From positions 248,001 through 312,000 of the forward strand of contig NZ_BDAZ01000017.1 in assembly GCF_001612725.1 (NCBI RefSeq): a stretch of 64,000 nt of DNA, in the 5' to 3' direction. The stretch's first letter is position 1, and every line of letters starts with the position of its first letter. Under the pieces are notes generated by a model that was not told the DNA's origin, made no database searches, and worked only from the letters and a program-made list of their open reading frames with translations. This DNA comes from Nocardia anaemiae NBRC 100462. Lineage in GTDB: Bacteria > Actinomycetota > Actinomycetes > Mycobacteriales > Mycobacteriaceae. Shown here piece by piece: positions 40,213 through 47,628 of this stretch. The position numbers and the translations under genes were made by a program.

Positions 40213-40650
40213 TCAGCCGAATAGCACGAGCCCTGCCGCACCGAGGAAGATCACCTGCACCACGGTGCGTAGCGGCAGCGGCATGGTTTTGATGCCGATA
40301 TCGGCCCGTGCCGCCCGGATATTCGCCGGGAACATCACGAGCAGCAGCAGGATCAGGCCCGCGGCGGCCAGTTTGGCGACGGGCGGGATCAAAAGGCCGA
40401 TGGCGCCGCCGATTTCGAGCAAGCCGGTCAGGGTGACCCAGCCCGCGGGGTTGGGCAGCCGCGGCGGAACCATGGCGACCAGTGCGCCGCGCTTCGGTTC
40501 GATGAAGTGCGCGCTCGAGGTGAGGGCGAACATCGCGGCAAGTCCGAGTGCGGCGGCATGCGGCCAGGAGTCGAGCCAACCGAGGTTGCCGAGCCAGCCG
40601 ATGAACCGAGCGAGTCCGGCGATGACGATGAGTACAACCAGCGGTGCCAT
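40213..40650 (-). CDS. DoxX-family membrane protein
   Basis: 145 residues with four hydrophobic helices. SSAHFIEPKRGALVAMVPPRLPNP and the Gly/Leu-rich TGLLEIGGAIGLLIPP are DoxX/SURF4-like signatures. Family members act in redox homeostasis or as quinone/oxidoreductase partners. A TetR gene is divergent across a 98-bp region with clear repeats, so this gene is probably the target. Confidence 0.85.
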   Translation of the reverse strand: MAPLVVLIVIAGLARFIGWLGNLGWLDSWPHAAALGLAAMFALTSSAHFIEPKRGALVAMVPPRLPNPAGWVTLTGLLEIGGAIGLLIPPVAKLAAAGLILLLLVMFPANIRAARADIGIKTMPLPLRTVVQVIFLGAAGLVLFG

Positions 40651-40671
40651 CAGAGTCTCCTGGGGTCGAAC

Positions 40672-40731
40672 ACCTAATCTTGACAGTGGCTAGATTAGGT
40701 CGCAGCTGGAAACTTGTCAATGACTAGATTT
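40672..40731. promoter_or_regulatory. Operator repeats between DoxX and TetR genes
   Basis: ACCTAATCT (40672-40680) and its exact complement (40692-40700) flank 11 bp. TTGACAGTGGCTAGATTA (40680-40697) recurs as TTGTCAATGACTAGATTT (40714-40731), 34 bp apart. This is typical of a self-controlled divergent TetR promoter. Confidence 0.55.
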
Positions 40732-40748
40732 TCGGCGACCATCGAGAC

Positions 40749-41312
40749 ATGGCGAAGAGCGGCTATCACCACGGCGATCTGCGGGCCACCATCCTGGCCG
40801 CGGCCGCCGATCAGATCGCGACCGATGGCGTCGACGCGGTATCCCTGCGTGGGTTGGCGCGCCGGGCCGATGTTTCGCATGCGGCCCCAGCGCACCACTT
40901 CGGTGATCGTGCAGGGCTACTGACCGCACTGGCCATCGAAGGTTTCGACCTGCTCGCCGCGCAGTTGGCCGCGGCCGGTCCGGACTTTCGCGAGGTCGCG
41001 GTCGCCTACACCCGCTTCGCCCGCGACCATCCAGGACATTTCGATGTGATGTTCCGCCGCGGAGTCCTGCACGCCGACGACGAGCGCCTGGTCGCCGCTC
41101 GCACCGCCGCCGGTGCGGCGTTGCGCTCCGGGGTCTCGGTCATGCAGCCCGACAACACCGACGAGCAGCACCGAGCCACTCGCCTCGCCGCCTGGTCGCT
41201 GGTGCACGGCTTCGCGGCACTGTGGCGCGAAGGGGCACTGCAGGATTCGGCGGACAGTGCCGATCCCGAAGCCCTGGCTCGCCGGATGATCGCCACCGTG
41301 CACTTCGAATGA
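40749..41312 (+). CDS. TetR/AcrR-family regulator with WHG-type C-terminal domain
   Basis: 187 residues. The start GYHHGDLRATILAAAADQIATDG and the HTH VSLRGLARRADVSHAAPAHHFGDRAGLL are typical of the WHG-type subfamily, as is the C-terminal WSLVHGFAALWREG. It is divergent from the DoxX gene and is probably its repressor. Confidence 0.9.
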   Translation: MAKSGYHHGDLRATILAAAADQIATDGVDAVSLRGLARRADVSHAAPAHHFGDRAGLLTALAIEGFDLLAAQLAAAGPDFREVAVAYTRFARDHPGHFDVMFRRGVLHADDERLVAARTAAGAALRSGVSVMQPDNTDEQHRATRLAAWSLVHGFAALWREGALQDSADSADPEALARRMIATVHFE

Positions 41313-41349
41313 CCACGGCCCGTTGGCCTTTGGCCGTAAGTTCTCTGGC

Positions 41350-41712
41350 ATGGATATCCACGCCTACCCCACCGAGGCGAGCACCCCGGTGGATCTCTCC
41401 GAGGCACAACGCCTCGCCGACCACTACCTGTCCACCGAGGACGGCATCAGCAACATGCTCACCGAATTCGAGGGCGGCTTCACCGTCGTCGCCATCTTCT
41501 CGCCGCCGACGGGCATCGACCCGCACAACCCTCCACTGCCCCCGACCATCGGCGGCTCGGTCTGCGTCATCGACAAACCCACCGGCGCCATCTCCTACTG
41601 GCCCACCTACCCCACGGCGGTAATTGCCGAACAGTACACGCAGGCAAGGCAATCCGGCCGACTGATCATCGAGGATGGTTGGCCGGACGACGACGCGCCT
41701 GAAGTCGACTGA
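41350..41712 (+). CDS. Conserved hypothetical protein
   Basis: 120 residues from ATG 41350. It begins MDIHAYPTEASTPVDLSEAQR; the middle has a beta-rich core ending GGSVCVIDKPTGAISYWPTYP. The pattern of an N-terminal helix bearing a Y(L)STEDG stretch followed by a sheet ending in 'V-dK-TG-i-yWP' recalls YrhB/Imm35-like proteins, but this is only a resemblance. It has no signal peptide. It lies 37 bp after the TetR gene and may be co-transcribed. Confidence 0.55.
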   Translation: MDIHAYPTEASTPVDLSEAQRLADHYLSTEDGISNMLTEFEGGFTVVAIFSPPTGIDPHNPPLPPTIGGSVCVIDKPTGAISYWPTYPTAVIAEQYTQARQSGRLIIEDGWPDDDAPEVD

Positions 41713-42193
41713 GGCGTACCGCCAGCCGGGTCAAGTACTGCACTTCTCCGACGCCCCGACGATCGAGCGACTTGGCCCGCCGATCGCCGCGACCGCTGGG
41801 GTGCGGTGACCGGGAGCTTTTCGGCTTCAGTGGGATTCGGTCGGGGGCTACAGCCGCGGGCTAGGCAAAATGGGAGGCGATGGTGGCGCGGTCGGATTCG
41901 GTGGCTGGAAGTTGCATCCACGCGAACCAGCAGGCATCCGCATCGGAAAATCCGTTACCGGAATAAGGATTCAGAAGAAGGGGTGACACCGCCGGGTCGA
42001 CGCCACAGGCGCTACACCCGCGAAAAGGATTCGGTGACAATGCAAGCGCTGTATCGCGCGGGGGCCGCCACTAACACGTATCGCTCACAAACAAGACGGC
42101 ACCATCGAGCATACCCTCACCCGGACACTAGCCCCATCGGAGCGAAACCGATTGTGTACCAACAACTTCCGGTCAATGACCGGAAGGGGCGGT
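41713..42193. other. 480-bp region without a supported gene
   Basis: Only low-quality Arg-rich frames are present. Base composition shifts from GC-rich to mixed near 41880. The right end holds a palindrome (42166-42186). No tRNA or attachment-site repeat was recognised. Confidence 0.5.
42166..42186 (-). terminator. Palindrome/hairpin downstream of the decayed regulator
   Basis: CTTCCGGTCA and TGACCGGAAG flank one base; on the minus strand the hairpin is followed by TTGTTGG. It is a plausible old terminator of the HTH-TPR gene, or a protein-binding palindrome. Confidence 0.5.
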
Positions 42194-42435
42194 TTACCAG
42201 CCGCCGCGCCCGCTGAGCATCAGCTCAATCTCAACAACCCGCCGCTCCAACCGCGCCGAATAAATACCATCCGCAGCCTTCCGAGCGGCACCGATAGTCT
42301 CCTGCGCCGCGTCGAAATCTCGGTTTCGCGCGTACGACTCCGCCAGCTGGAGAAGTGAGTTTTGGCCGCGACAGCCGACAGGCTGACCCCTTGTGATTCG
42401 CGGGCCAGCCGATGCAGTGAGCCGGGCTTATCCAT
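42194..42435 (-). pseudogene. Remnant of an XRE HTH-TPR regulator (internal deletion and frameshift)
   Basis: From ATG 42435 the first ~29 codons read MDKPGSLHRLARESQGVSLS then AVAAKTHFS, the beginning of an XRE-type HTH. The frame then becomes nonsense. In another frame of the same strand, from ~42360 to the TAA at 42194, the sequence reads SLLQLAESYARNRDFDAAQE, then TIGAARKAADGIYSARLERR and VVEIELMLSGRGGW. That is the usual C-terminal TPR tail of ~400-residue actinobacterial XRE-TPR regulators. The start and end of one gene are thus joined, with about 300 codons missing. It faces a divergent small-gene operon that it probably once controlled. Confidence 0.7.
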
Positions 42436-42660
42436 GGATCTGCGGCACCGATCTGTGGACGCTAGTGGACGCTGAACTTCTTCTGTGTCAAGCCTTCTGA
42501 CACGAGACTACTACTCAGTGCACGTCAGCCGACGTTTCATCAGGAAGCCCGACGACCGTGCACCGCGCCCATAGCCCGGATATCGGCCGATTCTCATGCG
42601 TTCATCGGCACGCCAACATTCGGGACGGGTGCAACTAGTCGCCGTACTGAGGGGGTCACG
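42436..42660. promoter_or_regulatory. Divergent promoter region of the small-gene operon
   Basis: 225 bp between the decayed regulator and the first small gene. GAGGGGG before 42661 is a ribosome site. No clear operator palindrome was found. Confidence 0.4.
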
Positions 42661-42816
42661 ATGTCCAGACCAGATCTACCGCACCGCCCAGCATTCGTTG
42701 GCCCGCCGATCCCATGGCCGGTCGACCGCCGTTGCGACGTTATCGAGCAGTGCATCAACGCTCTACACGAGTGGCAACCCGAGCAAACCCACACCGAACC
42801 CGACGCAGAGGTCTAA
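42661..42816 (+). CDS. 51-residue protein, first gene of a small-gene operon
   Basis: ATG 42661 follows GAGGGGGTCACG, a strong ribosome site. The peptide starts MSRPDLPHRPAFVGPPIPWP, continues VDRRCDVIEQCINALHEW and ends in an acidic tail. The proline-rich start followed by one amphipathic helix, and the next gene's start 4 bp after its stop, support a real gene. Function unknown. Confidence 0.6.
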   Translation: MSRPDLPHRPAFVGPPIPWPVDRRCDVIEQCINALHEWQPEQTHTEPDAEV

Positions 42817-42820
42817 ACCG

Positions 42821-43306
42821 ATGGACCGCATACCTTTTGGCGATACCGCGATGTCCCGCTGCCATTTTTACAGGCGGGCGTGTGATCTGCCCGCGAACAT
42901 CGACCCGCCTCAGCTCGGCCGAATCGTGATGAAGGTCGAGCACGTAGGGGCGCTGACCATGCCCGCTCACCTCGGTAAGTCAGTGAAAACCCATATGCAG
43001 CAGCGAGGTTCGGACGTTGGCCCGGTCTGCTCACACCCACGCCAGAACAGGTGGACATTCCTCATTCGACCGGACATCCCGGATGATGTACGCCTGTTCG
43101 CCGAGATGTACCGCCTCGATGTCCAGGTCATACGAGCGGGCGGCACCGTGGCGTTACCGTCGCCAGCCGACCAAGGCACACAGTTCCGACGCTGGATCGA
43201 ACCGCCACGCTGCACGTTCCGGCCGTCCGGGCTCGCGGTGGTCGACGCGATCCGGGCGTGCTCAGGCCAGTACCGGCCCGTACGGAGGTGGGCTGCCCAT
43301 GTCTGA
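42821..43306 (+). CDS. Conserved hypothetical protein of a nocardial small-gene operon
   Basis: 161 residues from ATG 42821 (GAGG upstream). The core is MPAHLGKSVKTHMQQRG, PVCSHPRQNRWTFLIRPDIP, LFAEMYRLDVQVIRAGGTVA, LPSPADQGTQFRRWIEPPR and FRPSGLAVVDAIRACSG. This type occurs repeatedly in Nocardia and Rhodococcus beside XRE regulators and is sometimes mislabelled in databases; I know of no tested function. The next gene overlaps its 3' end by 8 bases. Confidence 0.7.
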   Translation: MDRIPFGDTAMSRCHFYRRACDLPANIDPPQLGRIVMKVEHVGALTMPAHLGKSVKTHMQQRGSDVGPVCSHPRQNRWTFLIRPDIPDDVRLFAEMYRLDVQVIRAGGTVALPSPADQGTQFRRWIEPPRCTFRPSGLAVVDAIRACSGQYRPVRRWAAHV

Positions 43307-43388
43307 ATGCGACTGCGGGCCATGGCTCAAACACTTCACACCTGATGACTCCGCCCCGGTCCCCCCGACACAGGCGCAGCGGCCATGA
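43299..43388 (+). CDS. 29-residue Cys-containing peptide
   Basis: MSECDCGPWLKHFTPDD followed by a Pro-rich tail. GGAGGTG lies 8 nt before the ATG, the start overlaps the previous gene by 8 bases, and its stop overlaps the next start as ATGA. This arrangement, not homology, supports it. The CDC motif could bind metal. It may be a coupling peptide. Confidence 0.45.
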   Translation: MSECDCGPWLKHFTPDDSAPVPPTQAQRP

Positions 43389-43717
43389 CAGTAAATACCC
43401 TGGCGCCGAAGGCGATCGGTGTTCTTTCCCTCGATCTGAGCGGCCCGCACCGGTTGCGGGACGAACGAGTGATCACCGAGTTGGCGCAGCGACGCGGTTT
43501 CGCGCTGACTGGTTTGGTGACCATCGGTGACGACACGTTCATGCCGACAGCTCTCATTGTCGGGACGGCACGCAGCAAGGGAGCGGCAGCGGTTATCGCG
43601 CCGAGCATGGCCCACTTCAGCAGCCGCGTCCGGGCTATCGCTGTGGCGTGTGACTTGATCACGCCGACAAAGTTCGTGGCCTGCACCAGCACCGGCCGAT
43701 TACGGGAGACGTCATGA
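43385..43717 (+). CDS. Small protein with resolvase-like N-terminal pattern
   Basis: 110 residues, ATGA-coupled to the preceding peptide and to the next gene. AIGVLSLDLSGPHRLRDERV, followed by LAQRRGFALTGLVTIGDD and KGAAAVIAPSMAHFSSRVRA, resembles the small alpha/beta domain of serine recombinases, but the catalytic Ser region is not convincing and there is no DNA-binding domain. More likely it is a non-catalytic relative used in regulation. Confidence 0.6.
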   Translation: MTVNTLAPKAIGVLSLDLSGPHRLRDERVITELAQRRGFALTGLVTIGDDTFMPTALIVGTARSKGAAAVIAPSMAHFSSRVRAIAVACDLITPTKFVACTSTGRLRETS

Positions 43718-43932
43718 CGGAACTGGTTTCCCCGCGACCGGACGTACCCGACATGCATCTGAGCGTGTTTGTGCACGGGGTGCGGATGGACTTCGCCGCA
43801 TGTCGGACCGCCGCACTGACTTTCATCGAGGAGCATCGGGCACGTCACTACGTCGACGCGGTAAATGTGCTCCCTGGCGACACCACCGGCCTTCAGCGCC
43901 TACCGAATGAACGTCTCTACCTTTCACCGTGA
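43714..43932 (+). CDS. Small hypothetical protein, last gene of the small-gene operon
   Basis: 72 residues overlapping the previous stop (ATGA). HLSVFVHGVRMDFAACRTAA, LTFIEEHRARHYVDAVNVLP and a C-terminal RLPNERLYLSP; likely an alpha/beta mini-domain. Function unknown. Confidence 0.55.
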   Translation: MTELVSPRPDVPDMHLSVFVHGVRMDFAACRTAALTFIEEHRARHYVDAVNVLPGDTTGLQRLPNERLYLSP

Positions 43933-43986
43933 GATGAGAGACTGACCGGGCACCGACAGTGACGACCATATGGAGGGATGATCGGC

Positions 43987-44496
43987 GTGGGAAATGACGA
44001 ACAGATCGGTTTCGATATCGAATTCGATGACAAAACCCAAGCGTTCTTGGATTGGGTTGCACCGGAGCGGATGGAATCGGAGATACGAGCTTTCCTTACC
44101 GAAACAACGCCCGGCGTCGCTGATTATGCTGATACATGGTGGAAACCGCCAATGACGAAAGAGATCTTGGAGGCGGTCAAAGAATTATTCCGCGACCGCG
44201 AAGGGTTCTTTGCACTCGCAAATCGGGAAGCTGCGGACCGATTCATCCGATTCTACGGTGAGTGCTTTGTTCGACGTGCCGGGATGAAATGGACCAACCG
44301 CCCCGAGTGGAGTGGCGCACCACTGTATACCGATTTCAGTCCGGCCGTAGACGACGGCAACGGCGAGGATGTTAGAAGTCTGGTCTCCATGTCGGATTAC
44401 TTGTTCCTCGAAGATGATGGTCCAGACATGGCGGATTACGTGATCACGTCGGCTGCCCGCGACATGCGGGGAGCCCGAAAGCGCACAAAGAACTGA
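43987..44496 (+). CDS. Hypothetical protein, possible immunity partner of the next gene
   Basis: 169 residues from GTG 43987, which is ~9 nt after GGAGGG; an ATG at 43978 directly abuts that site. Acidic and soluble: GFDIEFDDKTQAFLDWVAPE, YADTWWKPPMTKEILEAVKE, FIRFYGECFVRRAGMKW, GAPLYTDFSPAVDDGNGED. Acidic single-domain proteins beside nuclease-like genes are often immunity proteins; that role is inferred from context alone. Base composition is clearly AT-richer than the surroundings, suggesting recent transfer. Confidence 0.6.
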   Translation: MGNDEQIGFDIEFDDKTQAFLDWVAPERMESEIRAFLTETTPGVADYADTWWKPPMTKEILEAVKELFRDREGFFALANREAADRFIRFYGECFVRRAGMKWTNRPEWSGAPLYTDFSPAVDDGNGEDVRSLVSMSDYLFLEDDGPDMADYVITSAARDMRGARKRTKN

Positions 44497-44529
44497 TCTA
44501 ACACTGCATAAACGGGGGTGGGTACAGCC

Positions 44530-45633
44530 GTGCCCGACGAATACGATGCCATCCGATCAGAGCTGTCCAACTACGAAAAGGGTCTGTATTTCGAACTCGG
44601 GCGGGCACATATACGCGGCGAAACCCCTGAAAAAGGATGGGTGCGGCAATTCAAGATAGAAACCGGCAAAGGTGCTCGTATTCTGGATTCGGCCCGGACC
44701 GAAGGCCGAGGCACGCGCGGTGTGGAGCGCAAATCCGGACGGGTCAATGAGCGGGATGCACGAGAGCAGTTACAAAAGGAGCGGGCAGGACTCGACTCCA
44801 GGCAGCTGACTCACAGCACATGGGAAACGGTCGAAGGTGAAAAAGTCCCGGATAAAGTGCGCGAGGACATGCACGCATTGGAACGTGACTTCCCCGGCAG
44901 GTTCCGTCACGAGATCGTTTCCCGCGCCGATGCGGCGCGGGCGATACGACTCGGGCAATCCCTCGTGTCCCAACAGCTCGAATTGATCAGGGCTTACGAG
45001 CTGGTGCGTGCCGACCGTGCACGTAAACGGTTAGGGAAGATCCGGGAACTCGTGCGAGGGCGGGAGGCCAAGGCGAAAGACGAACGCGCTCAAGAGAAAG
45101 AGCCTCAGCATCGAGGAATAACGAAAGAGCGGGACGAACAGGTACGGGAGAACAAGGCGCGAGACGAACGCGCCAGGGTCGAACCCGAGCCTGCCACACG
45201 GGTAGTGCGGGAACTTCCGACCTGGGCGCACATACTCACCCGAGAAGACAACCGAGATACCGCGCAACCGCCCACCCGTGCTGACCGTGACGCGCAAGCG
45301 CTGGAGATGCCCAGCCTTGAGATCAAACCGGGACGCGCCCAAGAACCCCCGGCACCGCCACCCGTCCCGCAACGAACGCCGGAGCAGGAACACGAAAGCG
45401 CCCGAGCACGAGCTATACAGGAACGCAACAATGCGCGAGCACTAGCACGAGAGAATGGGCTATCACCGCAGATAATGGGCATCCTCGGACTCAACAGCAA
45501 TGAACCGCCGAAGATGATTAACGTTGACCAGGCCCGAGCACACGCCGAGTCCGAACGGGACCGGTCGATACATCAGCAGCGCGAACGGGAACGGGCTGAA
45601 CGCGAACGTGAGGGTCGACACCGTGGCGAGTAG
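44530..45633 (+). CDS. PD-(D/E)xK-like protein with long charged helical tail
   Basis: 367 residues (GTG 44530; another GTG lies 12 bases upstream). Residues ~1-150 show an order fitting the PD-(D/E)xK nuclease fold: an N-terminal helix with Glu (SNYEKGLYFELGRAHI), Asp in GARILDSART, ERK in GVERKSGRVNERD, and a following helix with Gln (AREQLQKERAGL). The remainder is highly charged (Lys/Glu/Arg), with a Pro-rich stretch and a coiled-coil end (HQQRERERAEREREGR). There is no signal peptide. It could be an orphan polymorphic-toxin nuclease or part of a defence or conjugative system. AT-rich like its upstream neighbour, 33 bp away. Confidence 0.6.
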   Translation: MPDEYDAIRSELSNYEKGLYFELGRAHIRGETPEKGWVRQFKIETGKGARILDSARTEGRGTRGVERKSGRVNERDAREQLQKERAGLDSRQLTHSTWETVEGEKVPDKVREDMHALERDFPGRFRHEIVSRADAARAIRLGQSLVSQQLELIRAYELVRADRARKRLGKIRELVRGREAKAKDERAQEKEPQHRGITKERDEQVRENKARDERARVEPEPATRVVRELPTWAHILTREDNRDTAQPPTRADRDAQALEMPSLEIKPGRAQEPPAPPPVPQRTPEQEHESARARAIQERNNARALARENGLSPQIMGILGLNSNEPPKMINVDQARAHAESERDRSIHQQRERERAEREREGRHRGE

Positions 45634-45654
45634 CGCTGGAATACAAGCCCCGCT

Positions 45655-45984
45655 GTGCCGGATTCGGCTACCCCGATCCCGGAACCCTGCGTGTGGGTTG
45701 CCTGCCGGGTGCGTCGCGGATCGAGCGGGCTTACCGATCAGTCCCGCGAATGGGCGGCCTTGGACGGCGTCTACGGCGTGTTCCTGATGCTGACCATGAT
45801 GACCGGCGCGCACATCACCGCAGAGGGCATCGCGGCCGAAGATCGGCGGGGCAAGGTAGCAAAAATGTTCAGCTACTTGAACGAGCGCCCCGACGAACCA
45901 CTGGACCTCGTGGCGCTACGCGCGGACTATCCGAAGCTGATGGACCTGGCAACCTGGCTGCGCGAAACAAACTGGAAGCCATGA
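45655..45984 (+). CDS. Hypothetical protein, possibly a gene remnant
   Basis: 109 residues if the GTG at 45655 is used, but no ribosome site precedes it. The last ~80 residues look protein-like (SREWAALDGVYGVFLMLTMM, TAEGIAAEDRRGKVAKMF, DLVALRADYPKLMDLATWLR). The first ~27 do not. A neighbouring frame reads GYPDPGTLRVGCLPGASRIE just upstream, so a frameshifted or truncated gene is possible. It ends 19 bp from the convergent IPP isomerase stop. Confidence 0.4.
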   Translation: MPDSATPIPEPCVWVACRVRRGSSGLTDQSREWAALDGVYGVFLMLTMMTGAHITAEGIAAEDRRGKVAKMFSYLNERPDEPLDLVALRADYPKLMDLATWLRETNWKP

Positions 45985-46003
45985 AAACCCCCTCTCGCGT
46001 AGG

Positions 46004-46612
46004 TTAAGAAGACCCGCTGACCGAGCCCTCGGTTGAGGACCTTCTTGTTGTCCGTATCAGTGAATCAGCTGCACGCGTGGCGATCTCGAGGACACCTCGC
46101 AGCCAAGGGGTGTAGGAGACAGGTGCCGTTGAGATACGTCCGAGCAGCTCGGTGGGGTCGACCCAGGCGCATTCGGAGACCTCGGCCGGGTTGGGGTGGG
46201 GCAGGTCGCCGGATATGACGCCGATCAGCACGTGGTCCCACTCGTGCTCTACCTGATCGCCGCGTGGATCAGCGGCCCGGTAGCGGTAGATGCCCGCCTC
46301 GGTCAATTCCGTGACGGTCAGGTTCAGCTCCTCCATCAGCCGGATCGATGCGGCGGTGATCACGTCCTGGCCCGGTGCGGGATGGCCGCAGCAGCTGTTC
46401 GAAAAGCGTTGTGGGAAGCGGGTTTTGACTGCCGCTCGACGCTGTAGCAGGGTCCGCCCTGACGCGTCGTACAGCAGTACCGAGAAGGCACGGTGCAGCT
46501 GCCCGGGCGGGCGGTGTGCCTCGGCCACCGAACGTGCTCCGATCGCGCGGCCGTGCTCATCGACCAGCTCGACGAGCAGCGCCTCACGATCGGGGCGAAT
46601 CTCGGTGCTCAT
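46004..46612 (-). CDS. idi: Isopentenyl-diphosphate delta-isomerase, type I
   Basis: 202 residues from ATG 46612, overlapping the UbiA stop as ATGA. This Nudix-like enzyme interconverts IPP and DMAPP. The catalytic Cys is in NSCCGHPAPGQ (Cys75), the Glu in VEHEWDHVL (Glu124); AFSVLLYDASGRTLLQRRA and RLMEELNL are further signatures. Placement as the last gene of the PKS operon suggests it feeds DMAPP-primed prenyl donor for the UbiA enzyme; alternatively it is the general cellular isomerase. Confidence 0.94.
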   Translation of the reverse strand: MSTEIRPDREALLVELVDEHGRAIGARSVAEAHRPPGQLHRAFSVLLYDASGRTLLQRRAAVKTRFPQRFSNSCCGHPAPGQDVITAASIRLMEELNLTVTELTEAGIYRYRAADPRGDQVEHEWDHVLIGVISGDLPHPNPAEVSECAWVDPTELLGRISTAPVSYTPWLRGVLEIATRAADSLIRTTRRSSTEGSVSGSS

Positions 46613-47628
46613 AATGATCGTTGGCAGAAGACGGCGGCCGCGGGCACGACGGCTGCCCAGGCAACGAGCGCGACCATATATACGAACAGTTTCGCCTGCG
46701 ATCGGACCAGCGGCATGGCCTCGTCCAGTGGCTTGCCCCAGGTGCCGAGCTGGGTCCGGCCGAGGTAGCCGATGACGATCAACACGCCGATGGCATACAC
46801 GAGCAATGTCGGGGTAAATCCCACCATGGCGACGACGGCCCCCGCCACGAGTGCGGCGCCGACGGTGACCCTCGTCATCGACTCGAACAGCGAGAGGCGC
46901 AGACCCAGCGCAACCACCGAGGTCCGGAATCCGTGCTCGGTGTCTTCCGGAATGTCTTCCGCGGTGTTCGCGACGAAGACTCCGGTGGTGGTCAGCCCCA
47001 AGCCGAGAATGGCGATGAGCGCGGGTATTTCGATCGGCCGGTCGTAGAGCCGGAGCACGACCACGCCCGGAAAGACCATGGTCATGATGTAGGTCCAGGG
47101 GATCTGCCAAAATCCGGCTGCCTTGAAATGCCATGGCGGCAGCGAATATTCGAGCAGTAACAGGGTGCCGACCGGAATGATCAGCAGCAGATCGAGATGC
47201 CCGGTCGCCACGGCGAGGTAGACGGCCGCCACGCCGATACCGGCGGTGGTGAGGTAGATCTGCCAGGCCACGAATCGCACACCGAGATCTCGAACCATGC
47301 GGGAGAACTTGGATTTGTATTCGACGTCCACCCAGCGATCGGCCAGGCAATTGGCGACGTGCAACAGTTGTATGGCGGCGGCCAGCATCACCGCGGCAAC
47401 GATCATCGGCGCCGACCAGATCTCGGCTCCGGTGTGCGCACTGAACAGCACATCGGCCACCATGACCGCACCGGACATCGGCGCGATTTCGGGCCGGGTC
47501 AGCCACAGCGCGTAATTGATCTTCGTGCGCAGCGGCAGCGGACGCCCCTGCTCGCCGGGGCCCGCGGTGAAAATGCGGCGCAACTGCGCACGCAACGAGG
47601 CTTGCCCGCCGGTGGCTGTGGTGGACAT
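46609..47628 (-). CDS. UbiA-family prenyltransferase
   Basis: 339 residues from ATG 47628, sharing one base with the SDR stop (TGATG). Eight to nine hydrophobic helices follow a ~35-residue soluble start. Both aspartate-rich Mg-prenyl-diphosphate motifs are intact: NCLADRWVD (Asn93-Asp97-Asp101) and NTAEDIPED (Asn221-Asp225-Asp229). The enzyme should transfer a prenyl chain from its diphosphate to an acceptor in the membrane. The acceptor is unknown; an operon product (amino alcohol lipid or ring derived from it) is the obvious candidate. Confidence 0.9.
   Translation of the reverse strand: MSTTATGGQASLRAQLRRIFTAGPGEQGRPLPLRTKINYALWLTRPEIAPMSGAVMVADVLFSAHTGAEIWSAPMIVAAVMLAAAIQLLHVANCLADRWVDVEYKSKFSRMVRDLGVRFVAWQIYLTTAGIGVAAVYLAVATGHLDLLLIIPVGTLLLLEYSLPPWHFKAAGFWQIPWTYIMTMVFPGVVVLRLYDRPIEIPALIAILGLGLTTTGVFVANTAEDIPEDTEHGFRTSVVALGLRLSLFESMTRVTVGAALVAGAVVAMVGFTPTLLVYAIGVLIVIGYLGRTQLGTWGKPLDEAMPLVRSQAKLFVYMVALVAWAAVVPAAAVFCQRSL

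Noticed and set aside
41806..42216. 136-codon plus-strand frame
   Set aside because: Highly Arg/His-rich without a domain, and it overlaps the decayed regulator's 3' end.
44530..45633. Relaxase or MobA-like conjugation protein
   Set aside because: The long charged helical tail suggested it, but no His-triad or relaxase Tyr motif is visible.
41713..46003. Integrated element with attachment sites
   Set aside because: Composition and gene content suggest an island, but no integrase, tRNA gene or flanking direct repeat could be found.
45693..46007. 104-codon plus-strand frame overlapping 45655-45984
   Set aside because: Mostly Arg/Gly/Asp-rich shadow sequence; only its first ~20 codons look protein-like, which I record as a possible remnant in the neighbouring feature.
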